A stretch of 64,000 bases of DNA from Acanthosepion lycidas (lineage: Eukaryota; Mollusca; Cephalopoda; Sepiida; Sepiidae). Below are positions 55,015-64,000 of the stretch, in pieces. The position numbers and the translations under genes were made by a program. Each line of letters begins with the position of its first letter. Position 1 is the stretch's first letter. Below the pieces are notes generated by a model. That model was not told where the DNA came from and ran no database searches. It saw only the letters and a program-made list of their open reading frames with translations. The DNA is taken from NCBI GenBank assembly GCA_963932145.1, contig OZ010586.1, positions 71,066,365 to 71,130,364 of the forward strand, in the 5' to 3' direction.

Positions 55015-56105
55015 TATATATGGGAAGGATATTAGAATAATCCAGAACTTATATTTGGGAAGGATATTAGAATAATCCAGAACTTATATTTGGGAAGGAT
55101 ATCAGAATAATCCAGAACCTATACTGGGAGTAAATTGCCAGCATATGGATTCATGAAATGAATTCAGTAAATATACAAAAATAGAAAAAGTTGTTAGACA
55201 AGGATGTGTTTTCTCACTAGACTTATTCAACCTTTACAGTGTAGTGATTCTGAGATAATTAGAAGTCCTACCAGGATTCATTATTGGAAGGTACTAAAAG
55301 AAAATGTCAAGAAAGGACTAAACTTCAATTATAAGAACATAAAATGTATGGTCATTAGCAAAAAGAAGAGCCCAAGATGTGAATTACTAAATGGAGATGT
55401 CAAAATCAAGCCAGTAGAAAAATTTTAATGTCAAGGAAACATTCTAATGGAGATCAGAAAATGAGAAAACAAAATCTGAAGGCACATTGGAACAGCAAAA
55501 GTTGCCTTCTAAAAGCTAGACAAAATATTAAGAAACAGTAAAATCTTGAAATTTCAAGGGCACATAATGAGGAAAGAGGAGTTGGAAAATTTGACACTCA
55601 TATGGCATATTGATGGCAAGAGGGACAGAGAGAAACAGCAAGTAACCTACCTAACATGCTTGTGTAAATGGATATCAGAACAGGGAGTGGGAGAGTGTTA
55701 ACCATGTTCGCCATAGTCTATGAATATAGAATACAGCGCAGTACGTAATCTGTTCAATGAAACAACATTAAAGATTAATTCTCACGAGTCAGACACTCTA
55801 CTGAATCCGTCTATATTGCCAATACCACCAGCAGCTGTTCTGTAATTCTTCAGTCTTTGATATCAGAGGTTGGCAGTGAATATTCGGAAAAAAACATGGC
55901 TGCCTTTATACCCGTCGCATTGAATATTATGAGCCTTCTGATGGGTTAACCCTTCTATTGGTGAACTATAAAATGAGTCAGCTCATTTTGGCTGGCTCAC
56001 TAGTACTAAGGTACCCAAAAATTCTAACAGAGAGATGATGAAAAGGATTGGAAATTATTGAAAGCCATGATCGCCTACATCCTGAAGGGAGATGGCACAT
56101 GGGAT
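55015..56105 (+). pseudogene. RTE-like LINE with internal deletion and an insert
   Basis: A 35-bp motif with GGGAAGGATATTAGAATAAT is repeated three times at 55018-55125, a local triplication of LINE sequence present once at 44.0 kb. A QGCVFSLDLFNLY-like block (near 55205) and MVISKKKSPRCELL (55349-55390) follow. Then a deletion leads to the C-terminal GHIMRKEELENLTLIWHIDG. A 310-bp foreign segment (about 55707-56015) splits the last part, and KLLKAMIAYILKGDGT closes it. Confidence 0.7.
55707..56015. other. Unclassified insert within the LINE
   Basis: The segment interrupts the LINE between the GVGEC-like residues and the RE-R-KLLKAM block. It contains TGAGTCAGCTCATTTTGGCTG and GCTCACTAGTAC near its right end. 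No terminal repeats or target duplication were fixed. Confidence 0.4.
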
Positions 56106-56214
56106 GGATGTACCTGATCGAGGAATATTGGACTTTTAACTTCAGACAGCAAAATTGAATAAAAGCATATGTTCACATGTAGCTCTTATACTACTTTTAT
56201 TCTTATAAGACATA

Positions 56215-56910
56215 CATGTTCATTTAAGATAGAATGCATGGTTGTTAGCAAAAGGAACATCCCAACATACAAATTACAAATTAGAGATGACAAAATCAAA
56301 CAAGTGCAGCAATTTAGATATCTGGGAACTCTTTTAACAGAGGAGTGAAAGTAAGACACTAAAATCCAAAGGTGCATTGAGATAGCGAAAGTTGACTTCC
56401 AAAAGCTAAACAAAGTATTAAGAAACAGGAAAATTTCATTAGAAACAAAGAAAAGAGTACATAATATCAGTTCACCTATATAGCAGTGAATACTTGACAA
56501 TCTCCTCGCAGATGAAGAAGAGACTTGAAGCAACAGAAATGTGGTTCTACAGAAGAATGCTGAGAATACCATGTACCGAACAAGTGAGCAACAATGAAAT
56601 TTTAGTGAAAATGGAAACAAAAAGAACATTTATACTTAAAATCAGGAAGAGACAGTTGAAATTTCTAGGGCACTTGATGAGGAAAGAGGGCTTGGAGAAT
56701 TTCATACACATAGGATAAATTGAAGGCACAAGGGACAGAGGGAAACAACACATTATCTACTTAGCAAGTTTGAGTAAATGAATGGCAGAACAGGGTTTAG
56801 GAAAGATAACAAAAATACAAAACTTATTAAGAGTTACAAAAAAAAGGAAATTGTAGAAAACCATGATTACCAATGTCCTGAAGAGATACACCACATAGAA
56901 GAAGACTTAC
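56215..56910 (+). pseudogene. RTE-like LINE, C-terminal third
   Basis: It reads ECMVVSKRNIPTYKLQIRDD, QQFRYLGTLLTEE, then SSQMKKRLEATEMWFYRRML and KRQLKFLGHLMRKEGLENFI. The longest frame is 56494-56715. The frame has a few stops only, so this copy is younger than most here. No YADD box is included; the fragment starts after it. Confidence 0.75.
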
Positions 56911-56949
56911 ATTTTGTCATAAAGATTTTGTAAAAGAAAAGAATATTAG

Positions 56950-57315
56950 TTGTTTGTAATTCCATTCTGTTACTCACTGTTGCTACCCTTTTTCATATCC
57001 ACCCACACCACCCATTTTTGCCTTGTCACCTCTCTGGAATCTTTCCAACATCCTTTGCAGGGTGTTACTACTCACTTTGGGAAACCCAGCTTTAAAGGAT
57101 TCCAGGAACATTTTCAATATGTCAGTAGGAGTTGATAGGTTCACCTATTGTCTAGTTCTCAATCCATCACTGCCTTTTGAACAGGAGTAGAGGTTTATCC
57201 CTTGTTTCCTGTTTAGGGTTGGGTTTCTGTTTCTTTTTTTTTCATTCTCTCTCACTCCCAGTAGCCCCTTTCATCTTAGTGGTATTATCACCTTGCTTGG
57301 GGTGAATTGATCAAA
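56950..57315 (+). repeat. Jockey-like LINE fragment and 3' tail
   Basis: ACAGGAGTAGAGGTTTATC at 57184-57202 matches, in reverse, 37023-37041 of the inverted LINE. The end CACCTTGCTTGGGGTGAATTG is the shared 3' UTR motif. Coding content is not readable. Confidence 0.45.
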
Positions 57316-57399
57316 AAAAAAATTATAGGAAGTATAAATAGTATGTTTTATTTTCATTGGATGCTTAAAATATGATTGTTTACAAATGATGTCATCTAA

Positions 57400-57452
<53 letters not shown>

Positions 57453-57811
57453 GGACAAGTACCAATAAGGCAAAATGCCAAGTAAGACTAAGAGATCAAA
57501 TATTGTCCTATGGGACATTGTCAATAGGGAGTAAATTGATATCTTATAATAAAAAGAAAATCAATAAAAAGCTTTTCTAAGCAGGACAGATTCCACTAAA
57601 CATAATGTTTACTTATAAATTTATTCAAAAGCAGTAATTTCCTCTTTTTCCATTTACAAAAAAGATATGGAAATAAAAAAGAAAGTTTTTCTGCAACATG
57701 AAATGTTAAATAAGAACAAATAAAATAAAAGAAAAAAAACAGTAATTCATTCATAAGGAATCTTTGATGTAACGAAATCATTCTTCAAACAGTCTGACAA
57801 TATAATACGTC
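57316..57811. other. Intergenic sequence with (GT)n
   Basis: A (GT)n microsatellite lies at 57401-57451. Nothing else is recognised. Confidence 0.5.
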
Positions 57812-57816
57812 CAATG

Positions 57817-58067
57817 TGTTGTGAAGATTGTTATCATCTAGATCTGTCCAATGCAAATTGCTGGCATGTGAATCTGTCTAATAGAATTGAATGGAAAGTT
57901 GTAGAACATTCTAGAATGTTCTAATCACACTGCTATATAGGCAATATGTGGTTTATTTGTCTTTTTGACTTTGTCCTGTTCCATTATATACTGTTGGAGA
58001 GACAGTTAATTAACCTATTCGGATTATTGCTACGCTTTCTCTGCAAGTGAATCAGAGAAACACAACA
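57817..58067 (+). repeat. 5' LTR of the Gypsy element
   Basis: This 251-bp LTR starts TGTTGTGAAGATTG and ends near AACACAACA. It includes TAGAACATTCTAGAATGTTC, which is present in slightly altered form in the 3' LTR. LTRs differ at many positions, so the insertion is old. Confidence 0.85.
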
Positions 58068-58299
58068 AACTGGTGTTGCCGATAGGACAAGAATAACTAT
58101 CCTTGCTGTGTAGACTGTTTACTTTGACAACACTAGCAAGACAAAGTAGCAAGCTGATTAAGTTATTCACACAAGAACTTCAACTCTATAGGGAACCAAT
58201 AGAATTACAGGTGCAGTAGCATAGAGAAAACATGAAAGCTTTGAGAAGGCTGATTCAATTTCAAACTTCTGGAAAGGATTCCAGTCCAAGTTCCTGCCT

Positions 58300-60580
58300 T
58301 CCAACTTCTTCAGCTGCTATTACCACCATTTGCTGCTTTTGATTTGACATCAGAACTGTGGCCTGTTTACTGATTCTGCATTTTGTTATAGCCAATGCCA
58401 TGCCTGATCAGTGCAAGGCTCAGGTTTTCTTGACAAATTAAACTGCTACCATCTCTAGGCAACTGGTGAATTTGGCTACTCAACAGAATCTGCTCAAGGA
58501 TATCAATGAGTTGACAATGGAGGAAATCATCAATTTTATGAAAGAATAATTCGACTTGAAATATTTCATTGAACAAGAATGATTCAATGCAATGGAAGCC
58601 AGGTGAAACTCTCCAGGTGCTGGCAGCACATATACTTGTGATTTTTCTTTGAACACTGACCCACAAGACAAAACTGTTAGACAGAGATTGCCAGTGTAGT
58701 CCAGGTCACTATTGAGACTGAAGATGCAGTGAAGTTTGTCAAGGAAACAGTTTACAAATCCAAGACCAGACCTGACAACAAAATCAAACAGAGCCAGAAC
58801 AAGGTTCAACAAAAAAACTACAAACAACCTAATTCCTCAGAACCTGAATATAAGTGTTACAGATACGAAAAAGCTGATAATGTGGCATACTGACCCTACA
58901 AAGAAATCAAATACCACTTTTGTGACAAGAAAGGATATTTGGAAGCTATTTGTAGGAAGAAGCAATGACAACAATGTTAAGAGAATCATGAAAACAGAGC
59001 TTGTCAAAATGATCCTCGGTGAAGTTCTCGATTATTCTTCTAAGTTGGTTGTGCCAATCATAATCTAGGATGATGGAATTGGACACTGAAACTATGGGAA
59101 ATTTTGTTTCTTTGCCAGTCTGGAAACAACTAGAAAAACCAAAACTGGATGATGTCAGACATCATTATGAGTCTGCCAGCAACCTGCTGTGCTAGGAACT
59201 TTTATTTCCAAGAATCCAAGGACTGGTAAACAAAGCTAAATTCTCTACATTGTCACCAAGATCCTGGACCTGAATTTGCTGGGATGAAATGCTATCCAAA
59301 CATTGGGAATCTCTGTGAACAATACTCTTGGACTGAAATACATAGAAAGTCAAAATGCAAGTGAGAGTGCAAAAACATCACATCCCAAGACTGCTAACAA
59401 GCTTTATGCTTACCTGCAATGACATTGCCACAATCTCTGTGACAATTTCACAGATCTTTTCAAAGAAGAATTAGGATGTCTTAAAGATTTCAAACTAGAA
59501 GTGAAGTTCAATCTGATGCAAAGCCAGTTTTTCACAAGTCACAACCAGTTCCATTCACTTTTTGAGATGACCTGGTCAAAGGTTATGAAGAAGGCCTCTC
59601 CAAAGGAGTCTGTTAGTAAGTCAAATTCAGCAAATATTGAACACCTGTGGTACCGATTCACAAAGCCCATAGTCCAGGTACCCTGAAGACAAAGTTGTAG
59701 ATCTATGGTGACTACTAGTAGGCATCAACAATTAACTAGAGGAACACCACCATTTGATTTCACTCTCAGAGGAACTGATGCAGATGGTAGGAGTTAGATA
59801 CAGTTACATGAAGATTGACCTTGCTGATACCTACAAACAGATCAAGCTGGCACCGGAAACAGTCAATGCAGGCTAGTACTCAGCACCCACTGTAGAGTAC
59901 TACTGCAGCAATGACTCCCATGGAGAACATTACCAGTGATCATTGTATTCACTTCAGACATGTTGGTTATGGATAATACATTGACTTTCTTTTTTGAAGA
60001 ATTTCAAAGCTGATATAAAGAACATGGGATCATGTGCCTGACAGGAGCACTGTACCATTCAGCTACTAACAGAGTAGCAGAATGTTTGGTGCAGACTTTC
60101 AAGCAAGCACTGAGAAAGTCTTCTCTACTCCTGAAATGAGCTCTAAGAGATCTTCATGCAGTACCAGAGAACACTGATATCCTGTGGATTCTCTCTAAGT
60201 GAACTCTTGATATCCCAGCAGATATGGACTAAGATTGATTCTCTACTGCCCTTACCAACACACATAGCTCAGAGCAAGCAATCCAAGGTGTCATCAAAGG
60301 CTGAGATGACTCCAAACTTGGGAGGTGTCACCATGGTAACCAGGCTGGTGATCCGGTATATGCACTGTACTTTGGAGCTCACTGAGACAAACATCCTTGA
60401 TGGGCATCAGGAGTCATCAGGAAGTTACTGGGTACTTGTTGCTTCAATGTCAAGGTTTTTCCTCCTGGCCCAGTATGGAGACAAAACTGGGAATAGTTAT
60501 GTCCATGCTATGCTTCTGTGGAGGACAACAGACCTAGCAATGTTTCTGAGCTTCCAACTGATCAACCAATGAAGGTCTTG
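58300..60580 (+). pseudogene. Gypsy gag-pol remnant
   Basis: Frames interrupted by many stops can be followed in element order. A gag-like region with LNKNDSMQWKPGETLQVLA and a decayed zinc-knuckle area lies near 58.5-58.9 kb. YMKIDLADTYKQIKLAPE (about 59815-59870) is the Gypsy reverse transcriptase motif around the first catalytic aspartate. LTGALYHSATNRVAECLVQT (60040-60100) is the integrase P-x-x-N-G-x-x-E region with Gly changed to Arg. The 138-codon frame 60156-60569 gives the integrase C-terminal part, including SLSELLISQQIWTKID. RNase H and most of reverse transcriptase are missing. Confidence 0.75.
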
Positions 60581-60750
60581 TAAGAAGTGCCACAAGCTCA
60601 GGGCCAAACCAGACCACTTCTACCCCAGACCAAACCGCCTGTACCAGAGTATGAACCAAACAACCCTAGATGATCTAAGAGAACACCCAAGCTCAAAGGG
60701 AGACTTTGTTGTTGATGCTTTTAGTGTATCATCATGTTTTGGTGGAGAGG

Positions 60751-61040
60751 TGTTGTAGAGATTGCTAGCATCTAGATCTTTCCAATGCAAATTATTGAAA
60801 TGCAGATCTGTCCAATGCAAATTAATGGCATGCAAATCTGTCCAATAGAATTGAATGGAAAGTTGTAGAACTCTCTAGAATGTTCTAATCACACTGCCAT
60901 ATAAGCAATGCAAGTGGAGCAGTTTATTTGTCTTTTTACCTTTGTCCTGTCCCATTATACACCTGTCGGAGAGAATGGTTAATTAAGCTATTCAGATTGT
61001 TGCTGTGCTTCTTCTGCAAGTGAAGAAGAGAAACATGATG
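60751..61040 (+). repeat. 3' LTR of the Gypsy element, with internal duplication
   Basis: It is 290 bp, about 39 bp longer than the 5' LTR. The extra length is a tandem copy of the ATCTGTCCAATGCAAATTA block. It follows the polypurine tract directly. Confidence 0.85.
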
Positions 61041-61045
61041 CAATG

Positions 61046-61430
61046 TTATTTTTTTATGTAACTTTTTGCTGCATAAAGTTATCTCCCTTGCATTAGTGAA
61101 AGGGTAACTGTTTGGAGATGTTTATGAAATCAGGAGCTGAAAAGACCAACCATGTGAAAGAGTAACAGTATTTAGAAAAAAAAAATTTCATATATGCCAC
61201 ATTTTTTTTATGATTTGGATAAACTAGTAGACATAATATTATCGGTAATTTAGTGTTAACCAAGTGGTAATAACTGATGAGATATTTTGCAAGGAGGATT
61301 AGTTTTTTTAGGTAACAACCTAAAACAACACAGAACTCACTTGCTTGTCTGAATAACTATTGAATGTTTTGAACATTTAAAGATTTTTCATCCTAATATA
61401 ATAATTATAGCCAAATAAATAAGAAGCTAG
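61046..61430. other. Intergenic sequence
   Basis: Nothing is recognised. Confidence 0.35.
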
Positions 61431-61431
61431 A

Positions 61432-61851
61432 TTGTGTCAAAAGAATAAAAAATGTTACATACTGTTAGTATGTGTCTCACCTCAGATCATGCAGAATAGA
61501 CTTTGCACTCAAATGTCCTTCAGAATAGCCAGGTCCATATTTAGCCTGAGGGATGATATCCTAGTCTGGAGTAAAGATCTGTACCTTAGAGGATGTCACT
61601 CTCTGACCCAAACAGTTCAGCTTGGAATGTGCATATGTGAAAAAGAACTGCATGACAGATGTATAAACCCCACCCTCAGAGGAGAAATGATTCTCTTACC
61701 TCTACATGAGAATGTAGAGTCCAAGTTCAGAAAATACCTTCATCAATCCCATCCACTGGTGGATGGGATTGATGAAGCCCAGGGTAAAAACAAAGCAATT
61801 TTTTTTTACTATTGTTCACCCAATACAAGGCTCAAGAGCTACTCAAGGTAG
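61432..61851 (+). other. Unrecognised 139-codon open frame
   Basis: The frame has fairly balanced composition (SLRDDILVWSKDLYLRGCHS, LPLHENVESKFRKYLHQSHP). It ends inside a LINE-tail motif (CTACTCAAGGTAGAGGG), and an exact 19-bp inverted repeat forms part of it (61738-61777). It may be the remnant of a mobile-element gene. No family is recognised and the chance explanation cannot be excluded. Confidence 0.25.
61738..61777. repeat. Perfect 19-bp inverted repeat
   Basis: CTTCATCAATCCCATCCAC at 61738-61756 is the exact reverse complement of 61759-61777, with a 2-nt spacer. Confidence 0.9.
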
Positions 61852-61869
61852 AGGGTTACTGATTGAGAT

Positions 61870-62240
61870 TATCATAACGATGTAGGAGATTGTTTTGCAT
61901 TCACTGCCATATAGGAGGACAGATATCATGTAACAGTTCAGTACTCTTTCTTTGTTTCTAATGAAGTTTTTTTGTCTTTTAATATTCAGCTTAGTTTTTG
62001 GAAGGCATCATTCACTGTCCCAATGTGACTTTGGATTTCAGTGTCACACTTTAAGCCCTCTGTTAAAACACTTCCCAAACATTTAAATTGTTGTACTTGT
62101 TTGCTTTTGGCATCTCCAACGATGCATTCAGTTTTTTTGCAATTGATGCTTAGTCCTTTCTGCTCGTTTTCCTTCCCTAACTTTTGTAATAAGTTTGGCC
62201 TCATGCATAACATCCATATGAAAGCTTCGATCTGATGATT
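61870..62240 (-). pseudogene. RTE-like LINE remnant, inverted
   Basis: The frame 61986-62213 reads QKGLSINCKKTECIVGDAKS, QFKCLGSVLTEGLKCDTEIQ and NDAFQKLS. A shifted frame continues with RNKERVLNCYMISVLLYGSE. This corresponds to the same protein region as 44.45-44.83 kb. Confidence 0.75.
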
Positions 62241-62560
62241 CTATTTAAGTACATTACTCTGATTTTAAGTTAATGTTTTGGTTTTGTAGCATCTTGTGGT
62301 GTTGGGTGAAACTACCCTATTCTTTGTTCACTTCCCTTATCTCCTATGCTAAATTTGTTATAACTGATCCATTCATTGAAATAGTTGAAAAGTTTAATAT
62401 TTATTAATATTAATTCCAAATCTTGAATTTTTATAATAGATTCAGGGTATATGCCATCAGTGCTTCCCTTCCAATTTCAGATTTTAGATTCTATTTTGGA
62501 AATGGTGTTTTTAATAAGAATTGTTATACACTGGTAATAACTTGTGGGCATATTTTCTGT
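62241..62560 (-). repeat. Jockey-like LINE 3' region, inverted
   Basis: The part 62255-62370 matches 35940-36065 (TTTGTAGCA, TCTTATACTAAATTT-like), and 62425-62500 matches 36567-36625 (CTTGAATTTTTATAATAGAT). The middle segment of the LINE is deleted relative to that copy. Confidence 0.5.
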
Positions 62561-62649
62561 TATTGCCTAAAAACAGATATAACAGTTAAGTGAAGAATGT
62601 TGGAAAGATAACCAATTGAAATACTGAAAGCAACTAAGTTGAAGATGTC

Positions 62650-63050
62650 CCTTTAGCATCATATCAACCTCTATGGGTTATTTAATGCTGAAATCTAAGT
62701 ATTTTGAACACAATCTTCAACTACCGATAAAATATATTGTTGGTCCTTTTGCTATAAAATGTATTGTTGAAATTTTTGCTATAAATAGGTATTGTTGGTA
62801 TTTTTTTATATATATGTATTTCTGGTATTTTTACTATAAAAATGTATTTTTATACATTTATAGTGCTTTGTTTTTGCTTGGGGGTTCATTATTTGCCTAT
62901 AACTGGGACCCTAGTAGGTGCAACCTCCCTGGGTCAGGGTGGACCTGGGAACAACAGCAATTAAGAGGTGGTTCCATGCTCTCCATAACCTCCAATCTCC
63001 AGATCAGAGGCCTTGCTGCCAGATGTAGTTTATTTTCATTCATTATGTCG
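62650..63050 (+). repeat. Unclassified dispersed repeat, family Z, copy 4
   Basis: It contains TATCAACCTCTATGGG, TTATTTAATGCTGAAATCTAA, four TATTGTTGG/TATTTCTGG units, GGTGGACCTGGGAACAACAG and GATCAGAGGCCTTGCTGCC. It is the clearest short copy. Confidence 0.65.
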
Positions 63051-63615
63051 ATAATCATTGCTCTCCACAGATTCTTTTATTATTTGTGGATTGCCATACA
63101 TTTTTGGGAATTATAGTAGAATGATTTTGTGTTACTTTCTCCATGCTTATGAATTCAGTTGTCCTTCTTCTGGGCTGGCTGCCAGCCAAGGCAAGAAAGT
63201 CCAATCTGCTCAGCTATTTAACTAACAGTTTGGTGGGGAGAGAGAAGAGATGGATCTATACCATCCCAAACGACATTTGTGTAAAAGTGAATGCAACAGA
63301 CTATACCTGAATTTGAAAAGCTGAAGATGCTAGTTTAAATGAATCTTTATATTATGATGAAATTGAATATGAGAATAGCAGGCAACTGTTGGGGAATAAG
63401 AGAAGTGAATTCAAATCTCATTGGGAATTCTTTATTTCTATTCCACTCAGCTGACAAACAAATGTAAAATCAAAATTTGGCAGTTGAAATAGAAGAAAAG
63501 TAAAAAAAAATAAAATGAAAGCAGTATCAAACAAAAAGGAATAGTAATTGTTGTAACCTAGGAAAAGGTTACTGAAGAATAACCAAAATGAATGTTGGAA
63601 ATGTAATGATAATAC
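63051..63615. other. Intergenic sequence with a SINE fragment
   Basis: A SINE fragment in minus orientation lies at about 63160-63320 (GCTCAGCTATTTAACTAA, GAAGAGATGG). Nothing else is recognised. Confidence 0.4.
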
Positions 63616-64000
63616 AGGGTGGGGCAGAGCAACTTGCTTATTTAAATTTGGCGCCCTAAAGCGATGGTTTCTCCAAGGATGGTAGGGACTTATTTGAGAG
63701 GGTGGGGCTTAAAGTTTGGTTCTTAACGTGCGTTATTTATTTTTTGTCTATTTTTCAGGAACCCCAGTGAGCATCATGGAGTGGACGAAGTTGGAACGTG
63801 CTTTCGCTGTTGAGGCATTTTTTTCAAGCGGTCGCTCAATCGTCACAACGCGACATGCATTCCGTAGACATTTCAATATTGCCCCCCGTGGTCGTGTTCC
63901 TGGCCGGCAGTCGATTGTTTCATGGGTAAACAACTTCAGGGAAACCTGGTGACGTAAAAAAAAAGAAACCTGGCCTCCCACGAACAGCAAGGTCACCCCA
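63616..64000 (+). mobile_element. 5' end of a mariner-type transposon, cut by the window edge
   Basis: ACAGGGTGGGGCAGAGCAAC at 63614-63633 looks like a terminal repeat. A transposase start follows at 63776. The right end is outside the window. Confidence 0.6.
63776..64000 (+). pseudogene. Mariner-type transposase N-terminus with frameshift, partial
   Basis: ATG 63776 follows a TTTTTCAG acceptor-like site. The frame MEWTKLERAFAVEAFFSSGR, then SIVTTRHAFRRHFN and VPGRQSIVSWVNNFRE, forms the first helix-turn-helix of this transposase type. A single extra base near 63945-63947 turns it into a stop. The next frame restores GDVKKKKPGLPRTARSP, the usual linker to the second DNA-binding motif. The catalytic part lies beyond the window. 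Confidence 0.75.

Larger units (their letters stand above)
57817..61040 (+). mobile_element. Gypsy LTR retrotransposon with both LTRs and CAATG target duplication
   Basis: LTRs at 57817-58067 and 60751-61040 both start TGTTGT. CAATG is found directly outside on both sides (57812-57816 and 61041-61045), a 5-bp duplication typical of Gypsy. TGGTGTTGCCG at 58071 is a plausible primer-binding site, and GGTGGAGAGG before the 3' LTR is the polypurine tract. At 3.2 kb it is about half the size of a complete element; pol is reduced to fragments, and no env is seen. Confidence 0.85.

Overview
This is an AT-rich (roughly 70% A+T) eukaryotic window made almost entirely of introns, intergenic DNA and dead mobile elements. 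Dense RTE-like and jockey-like LINE fragments, mariner/Tc1 elements and SINEs resemble those I know from coleoid cephalopods. An octopus-like mollusc is therefore my best guess, as an inference rather than a proof. There are no operons, CRISPR arrays or prokaryotic signals.

One ordinary host gene can be supported. It lies on the minus strand, starts with the ATG at 40931, and runs through five small exons (40906-40931, 27176-27294, 10921-11019, 9036-9100, 6079-6174). All junctions have GT/AG sites and matching codon phases. The exons give 135 codons over about 35 kb, and the 3' part was not found. Everything between about 6 and 41 kb is therefore intron of this gene, including a 19-bp GA-rich minisatellite (20.5-22.0 kb) and a 17-bp minisatellite (28.4-29.1 kb).

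Layout. 1-6 kb: a mariner-type transposon with about 90-bp terminal repeats inside a duplicated segment, then a jockey-like LINE. 6-12 kb: exons 5, 4 and 3, a SINE and a fold-back element. 12-17 kb: a promoter-like GC-rich patch, an unclassified repeat, and a decayed Gypsy retrotransposon on the minus strand. 17-27 kb: RTE remnants, SINEs with a 5S rRNA-derived head, a Tc1 remnant, the GA satellite, and a mariner remnant. 27-41 kb: exon 2, LINEs, the 17-bp satellite, a hAT-like MITE with target duplication, a second mariner remnant carrying a fold-back, and exon 1. 41-57 kb: mostly nested LINEs interrupted by palindromic mariner MITEs and pogo/Tigger-like MITEs. 57.8-61.0 kb: an LTR retrotransposon (Gypsy) with both LTRs and a CAATG target duplication. 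61-64 kb: more LINE and repeat copies, then the 5' part of a mariner-type transposase cut by the window edge.

Apart from the split gene, no locus looks functional. All transposase and reverse transcriptase reading frames carry stops or frameshifts. The main interest is in structure: five near-perfect mariner hairpins, a chimeric 5S-tRNA SINE, a minisatellite grown from a LINE 3' end, and several unnamed repeat families. All comparisons were made by eye, so copy boundaries are approximate unless target-site duplications are given.
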